Assembly: GCA_028023455.1 (NCBI GenBank)
Contig: JAQFVV010006245.1
Span: 6,565,276 to 6,629,275, forward strand
Source: Epiperipatus broadwayi
Taxonomy: Eukaryota > Onychophora > Udeonychophora > Euonychophora > Peripatidae
Direction of reading: 5' to 3'
Length of the DNA: 64,000 nucleotides
Shown piece by piece: positions 58,677 through 64,000 of the stretch. Below the pieces are notes generated by a model, which was not told the origin of the DNA, searched no databases, and was given only the letters and a program-made list of their open reading frames with translations. A program made the translations under genes and the position numbers. The first letter of the stretch is position 1, and every line of letters begins with the position of its first letter.

Positions 58677-59846
58677 GCCCGATGGCGCTGTTTCTACGCT
58701 AAAGCACATAAATATGCTGTGTACAAGGCCGCTCATAGATCTTACGCCCTGTAAACTGTTCAAACACTAAGATATTGAAGTGCACCCTTACCCCAACATC
58801 TCTGGCATGTTGAACATTATTAGCGACGAGTATACAACACTCTCTATAGCCATTAGTCTTGACTATTGTACAGCGTATGAATGAAGGTTTCTGTAGTTGT
58901 AATGACAAAAAGTATATTAGAACGGATTTTTTTTTTTGCTTCAATGCATTGTAATTGATGTGAGTTTGTAAAAATTGCAACGAATTCCCAAACGCCCCTA
59001 CTTTTGTTGTCAGGGGTCAAAATTCACTAAATGAGGAGTGTAAATCATGATTCAGTAAAGTTCATGATCAAGTCGCGCACTTTCCGATACTTTTTCAAGA
59101 TCAAAACAGTTCAATGGCAGACGATCGTTCAGCGTTGATTTACGTGCTACAGAAGCAGATGCGCTGGCCTTCCTTCAACCCAAAAAAAGAAAATATTTTA
59201 CCCACCCAGAAAAACTCTCTTTGTGGTGGTTTAATGAAATTAAGGCAATGTCAAATATCTGAAATGGAATGTCAATCGAGTCAATGGCGACGAAGGTGTT
59301 CCATTCGCTCATGGGACGGGCTTTGAGGGCTGCCTGGGAATCGCTTTTTGCCAAGCGGTATGGCTAATTTATTCTTGAAGATGGGATCAGCTTACAGTGA
59401 AGCGTATTAGAGCTGAGTTGGAAAGGTGTCAAAATGCCGTAAAGAATATGATGACAGGTGTTAGAGCGGTCTGTTGAGAAAGCCTTGTTTCTCGATAATA
59501 AAAAAAAAAGTTTCTTCAAAAACAATAAAAAAGACTTGGTTATTAAAAAAAAAAAAGTTTCTTTAAAAAAAAAAATGAGACCAGACAAAAAGAAATTTTT
59601 TTTTTTTAAAATAAAAAATAAAAAGACAGAATACTTTAAAAAGCAAAAAAAAAAAAAACCATTTTTTTATTTTTAAGAAATATACATCAAACTGGTTACA
59701 AAAAAAAACAAAAAAAAAAAAAAACAATAACAAACAACAACAAAATCAAAATCAAACAAATCCAAAAATTAAAAACATAAATCAACAAAATTGAAAAACA
59801 GTCCGGTAATGTTATATCTATTTGTTTTTCACTAGCAACAGCGCAT
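58677..59846. mobile_element. A-tract-rich DNA transposon, family D, copy 2
   Basis: The left end GATGGCGCTGTTTCTACGCT and the right end CTAGCAACAGCGC are imperfect inverted repeats. The right end (CCGGTAATGTTATATC, then TTTTTCACTAGCAACAGCGC) equals that of the 19-kb element. Between about 58990 and 59480 is a unique higher-GC segment. From 59495 to 59780 the element is an array of A-runs of 9-14 bases spaced by AGTTTCTTCAAAA-like words. There is no transposase. The unique segments of the two family D copies differ, so the family may carry different passenger sequences. Confidence 0.7.
59114..59480 (+). pseudogene. Passenger coding-like segment inside family D copy 2, unknown
   Basis: The first frame reads MADDRSALIYVLQKQMRWPS and FNPKKENILPTQ. 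A second frame continues LWWFNEIKAM and, after a stop, FHSLMGRALRAAWESLFAKR. GC near 45% stands out from the window. Reading through a frameshift suggests a decayed coding sequence of 100-120 codons. I do not recognise the protein. It may be a transposon-encoded DNA-binding domain remnant or a captured host exon. Confidence 0.35.
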
Positions 59847-61485
59847 AGAGCGGTATGGGAAATTAGATGATGTATTACCAAATTAACAATAATAAGGAAA
59901 AGATAAATGTGTAAATGCCAATGGTTATATATATATATTAAAATAGTAATCAAATATCCTCACCTTTTTTTATAAAAAAAATCATACAAAGACCTTTCAT
60001 GTACAGTACTTTTGTATATAATACACCAATATCTACATATATTAAAACAATAATCAAATATCCTAACCCTTTATAAATAATGCACATAAAGACATTTCAT
60101 TATATGAGAATATATACTTACTACATCGGCATTTACATGTTATAATATTTACCTTTTATTTATTATTATTAATTATAATATTTATTGCACTTTTTTTTTG
60201 TATTGTACTGTTCACAGTCTATTTTTAACATCCACAGTTGGATTTAGGTCTTTATTTTACATAGTACAAAGTTCAAATTAAACAAACTATGAAAAAAGAA
60301 GAATTTTCCTTTCATGTACAAGTTTAGATATCTCAAGAACATAACTATATTTCCTGATTAACTGATCTATATATTACGATTTGCATTGCCAGCAGAAGCA
60401 GTTTTTATATATTTGAAAGGGTGCCAGGGTTATTAACCCGCCAATTTGCATCGCACCACAAATTTAACAGCAAATAACTAAAAAATTGGGAATTACATTT
60501 TGTAGTCACTTAAAGCTTTTATATGAATTTTTCTTTAAGAATTTTATTTAACAAGTGTATTGGCAAAGATAATTTATGCAATTCTTAAAACAATTAGTTA
60601 CTAATAAATCTAATACACTAACATTAAGAATATACAAAGTTTATATTAATGACAAATATTTTATTAAAGCCAATTAAAATATTTAAGCAATTTAAGTAAT
60701 AAATTATGAGTTATTAATAAATCAGAAAGAACATACATATGCAAATTCATATAATAACAATCAAATAATTATAACAGTTCATAATGAAATGGTATATTTT
60801 GTCACACATCCTGTTTCACCTACTATGTACCATAGTAGTAATTATTCTAGATTTAAACCCCACCAAGTACATGTATATCCACATATAACTACGTATACCT
60901 GCGTACATCTATGTATATTTACATATTAAATGCGTGTCTGTGTAAACATCATTATATATGTATGGATATACTTATGTATATACGAGGGAGCTATAACATT
61001 AAACTGATTTAATAGCATTACAGCGTGATTTATATATCTTTTAATATAATGTATAAATTTATTCATTTGTTCAAACATCACATATATATGCTCAATTCCA
61101 TGGGTGAACAACATACATCTATAAGAAAATGTTTATGCAGAAATTATTTAGTTTCTAAAAATATTAAATAGTTCTGATTAAAAATATCACACCACATGCA
61201 TGTGTTTTAAAATTGCATGGAAGTCAAAAATAAAATCTTAAAATAATAAATTATAAAGTACACCTTGGTCAAAGCAAACACAATCATGAAGCACTATTTT
61301 CTATTCTCTAGGGAATAGAATTTGTTTTTGCTGGGAATTTAAAGATTAAAAATAAAAGTTGTAAACAAGCTAATGGGTATTTAGACAAATATAACAGAGG
61401 GATCAAAAATCTAGTACATAAACTCCCATTTTTCAGCACTAGATCTATTTCACTTGTAATGTAATCTAAGCAGCTGCCATAGGAA
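59847..61485. other. AT-rich stretch with short local repeats
   Basis: CAAATATCCTCACC and CAAATATCCTAACC recur at about 59950 and 60056 with similar flanks, an old duplication of about 106 bases. Otherwise nothing is recognised. Confidence 0.45.
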
Positions 61486-61668
61486 GGCCCCAACTTTGCC
61501 GTCTTCCTATGGAGGGAAGGTGACTTTCAGCCCATCCTGCAGCTGCACAAGCAATCATCGCTGCCAGCATGGAGTTCAATACCACCAGCTTCCAAGAGAA
61601 TACATCAAGGATGAGCAACCTATCCAGTGCCCATTCCAATGCCGGACAACTCAGCTGCTAAAAGAAAT
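61486..61668. CDS. Candidate exon of unknown gene, strand uncertain
   Basis: A sharply bounded block of about 50% GC in AT-rich DNA. On the plus strand a frame after TTTCAG (61525-61530) reads AHPAAAQAIIAASMEFNTTS then FQENTSRMSNLSSAHSNAGQ and stops; a GTAATA donor-like site lies at 61670. On the minus strand a better acceptor (ATTTCTTTTAG below the block) leads into an open frame QLSCPALEWALDRLLILDVF then SWKLVVLNSMLAAMIACAAA. Codon-level evidence does not decide between the strands and I recognise neither product. It could also be a CpG-poor regulatory island. Confidence 0.3.
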
Positions 61669-61779
61669 CGGTAATATTCTTCACTGCAGAGCTCTATAAA
61701 TCTATTAAAATTATAATATTTCAATCATCTAACAATGAATGTTCATAAAGTCATAATTCTTAATTAATGCTTTATTTAA

Positions 61780-62207
61780 AATAAATCTAAATCTGTAGTG
61801 TAAAAGCTTGCCTATTAATGTAACTTTAAAACAAGTTTCTAAATTGTAATAACTAAATCATTTATTAATTTAAGCTTTTCTATAGTCTGCGGCCATACCT
61901 GATTTCCATTAATTATTTGATTTCATTTTAAATTTGTATGCTATGATATGCCATCATTTCAAAGCAGAGCATAATTAATATAAACTTTTGGGGACAGATG
62001 ATTAAAATAAATCTAAATATGTAACTTTAAAACAAGTTTCTAAATTGTAATAACTAAATCATTTATTAATTTAAGCTTTTCTATAATCTGCGGCCATACC
62101 TAATTTCTATTAATTATTTGATTTCATTTTAAATTTGTGTGCTATGCTATACCATCATTTCAAAGCAGAGCGTAATTAATATAAACTTGTGGGGACATGA
62201 TTGATTA
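61780..62207 (+). repeat. Tandem duplication, period 201 bp
   Basis: TAACTTTAAAACAAGTTTCT begins at 61821 and again at 62022. The copies stay collinear through TTTCTATAGTCTGCGGCCAT / TTTCTATAATCTGCGGCCAT and CATCATTTCAAAGCAGAGC to AAACTTTTGGGGACA / AAACTTGTGGGGACA. Only a handful of differences exist, so it is a fairly recent local duplication. No coding frame is seen. Confidence 0.9.
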
Positions 62208-64000
62208 GAAGCTTTCCAGTAAAATGTTTCATTGCTTTTTAGCAATATAAATTGCTGCTATGAAATCTACTCTCACATATAACAATAGACCACTATGCGT
62301 TCGTTGTTATATACATATGTTTTACTTAAGCTGACATGTATTAGCTTGTTAGACAGGTTTACAATTATTATTATGATTTAGTTAAATAATGGTCAGAGAT
62401 AATATCACAAGCATATTTGTAATTGTTATAAAGCCTGAAATATGCTTTTCCCTCCCTAGTTAATTATAAAAGAATAATTCAGATTCCATTTATTAATACT
62501 AGATTGCTATTAATAAACCCCTCTTACCACGATTAAGATGTGCTAATTTGAGAACTGAGTCAAGCTAGTTTCTGCTGAATGAAGCTATAGAGTTAGATGC
62601 ATTTAAAATTGTCTTTAATGTACTAGTATTTTTTATAAGCGTTACAAATATGTTTTTACTAAGCACTATTGTGTATTACACCTTGCTATGCTTTCTTTTA
62701 AATGGGTTCATGGGAAACAGGCCACCTCATTATTTGTTTCAGATAGCTAGATTTCTAGACCTGGAACAAGAGGGTCCAGAACCATATTCACAGCTGCTCT
62801 GACACACTGAACTAAATATTCTCTATTGTGCTAGCAAGTCATATGGTCAAAGGGTACAGAGTACTAGGTACTAAACCCCGTGAATAACTGCACATTCATA
62901 CTGCAATCTTTAATTTAGTATTTAGCACCATAGTCTCAGACACCCATCTATGGTAACCAGTTCATTCTGCCCTATTAGTTAACTTTGGCATTGGTCAGAA
63001 CCTGGAATCTGGTTTGCTGAGGGAATGTGTATTCGAGCGTATTAATTGTTCACAGATAATAATTTAGACTTAGCAACTTAATGCTTTATATTATATCATC
63101 CTGGTAATGTTTATCTTATTTCTCGCAAACCTTAAGGATAGTTGAAATACCATATAGGTATAGGTCTTTGATCGCAGTTAGTAAAATATACAAAGTGCAT
63201 TATTATTAAGATGAGACTTCTTATTATAATTATCTCATCATTGTTGTAATGCCTGGGTATGTAAACTTAGCAACCAATGCACATCTTTCTGTTTCTTATG
63301 TTTAATCAATTCATTTACTTTCCTTTATTAAGGTAATTTAGATTTAATATTGTTTAATGTGTCTCGCAATCCACTCCAAATTGAATCCAAATCAAATAAA
63401 TTAAATATAATCTTATCAATATCTATATATGCATTGTCTTAGTAAGCCATAAATGTTGAAATGTCTCTTTAGAATTTATTATTATTAAATTATTAATCAT
63501 TTCACCGAGTTTCATGTCCTACCTTTTCTCAGCTAGCTCGTGAATCAAATTTAGGCCAAGTGTAACCTCATAAATGTCATTCATAGGCTATTAAATCAGA
63601 GCGCTGGTAAATGAGTAGAAGTATGGTCAGATTCGAGGTCTTCCCTCATCTGGATCAGCTAATTTGCCTGAACTTTGCATTTTATTGTGTGAATGTACAA
63701 ATATGACCATTACAATAGTACACTTAAACTTCTTCTAGAAACTTCCTTGAATAATAAAACAGTGAATGTCTATATTGGTATTAGAAGTTTCAAAGTTAAA
63801 GTTAGTTTGCAAACATTTAGTCACAAATCGGTGTATGAATAAACTTATCTTATCGGCAAGTATAGATTAGGTAGCATACATGTATTTCTTGAATTGAAGA
63901 ATGAGCTCGTGGCCATCAATTTTAATCATTGTCGATATCCATTATATTCCTGGTCCATCCTAAGACTAGACTCAAAAGCTTTTTGAATAACGTCTTTAGC
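62208..64000. other. Non-repetitive, non-coding sequence to window end
   Basis: This interval lacks homopolymer blocks, transposon ends and long ORFs, and is less AT-extreme than the rest. It may contain conserved non-coding or distal regulatory DNA, but nothing specific can be named. Confidence 0.4.

Noticed and set aside
63500-63600. Minus-strand frame ending in a GTAGGA donor-like site, weakly similar to ELA-KR of FCHO
   Set aside because: Spacing to the expected conserved residues is wrong and the match is only a few residues.

Overview
The window is AT-rich (roughly a quarter G+C by eye) metazoan nuclear DNA, most likely from an invertebrate. It has spliced exons, no operons, RTE-clade LINEs, Penelope-like elements (PLEs), hAT and TA-target DNA transposons and foldback repeats. 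The species cannot be named from the sequence. One run of 500 Ns (53056-53555) marks an assembly gap.

The only host gene I can name is FCHO, the F-BAR adaptor of clathrin-coated pits, on the minus strand. Two consecutive exons of its F-BAR domain lie at 32536-32610 and 17818-17959. They have matching splice phases and are separated by an intron of about 14.9 kb. The rest of the gene is outside the window or was not found, so most of this window is probably FCHO intron. Candidate exons of unknown identity lie at 46312-46562, 52740-52981 and 61486-61668.

Layout. 0-4.3 kb: an open but edge-truncated RTE reverse transcriptase, then a TA-target DNA transposon (family A) broken by a second, antisense RTE copy, then a 180-bp MITE. 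6.4-8 kb: a decayed PLE. 8.6-10.6 kb: a full family A copy with a 678-bp hAT element nested in it (perfect 8-bp target duplication). 10.9-11.3 kb: an RTE fragment. 13.4-13.8 kb: a foldback element carrying hammerhead-like motifs. 16.0 kb: a tRNA-like sequence with a short A tail. 19-20 kb: an A-tract-rich transposon. 20.2-22.8 kb: a decayed near-full-length RTE. 26.5-27.5 kb: a coiled-coil ORF remnant. 27.7-28.6 kb: a second foldback. 28.6-30.4 kb: tandem units of about 457 bp with hammerhead ribozymes, flanked by a 10-bp direct repeat. 33.4-34.8, 37.8-38.8, 40.0-43.0 and 44.7-46.0 kb: further terminal-inverted-repeat elements. 46.7-48.7 kb: two PLE copies in inverted orientation. 53.6-54.7 kb: a tract almost without cytosine on the plus strand. 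55.5-56.1 and 61.8-62.2 kb: tandem duplications. 58.7-59.8 kb: a second A-tract transposon. From about 62.2 kb to the end I see non-repetitive sequence without a convincing ORF.

The most interesting items are the hammerhead array inside the FCHO intron (28616-30353) and the C-depleted tract (53621-54720). In the array, every core element of a type I hammerhead is visible: the CUGANGA box, a GC stem II, GAAA, a cleavable GUC or GUU, and a two-part stem I. The same architecture recurs in a diverged foldback at 13.4 kb. This suggests a non-autonomous, retrozyme-like or PLE-derived family. Decayed PLEs that could have mobilised it are present in the same window.
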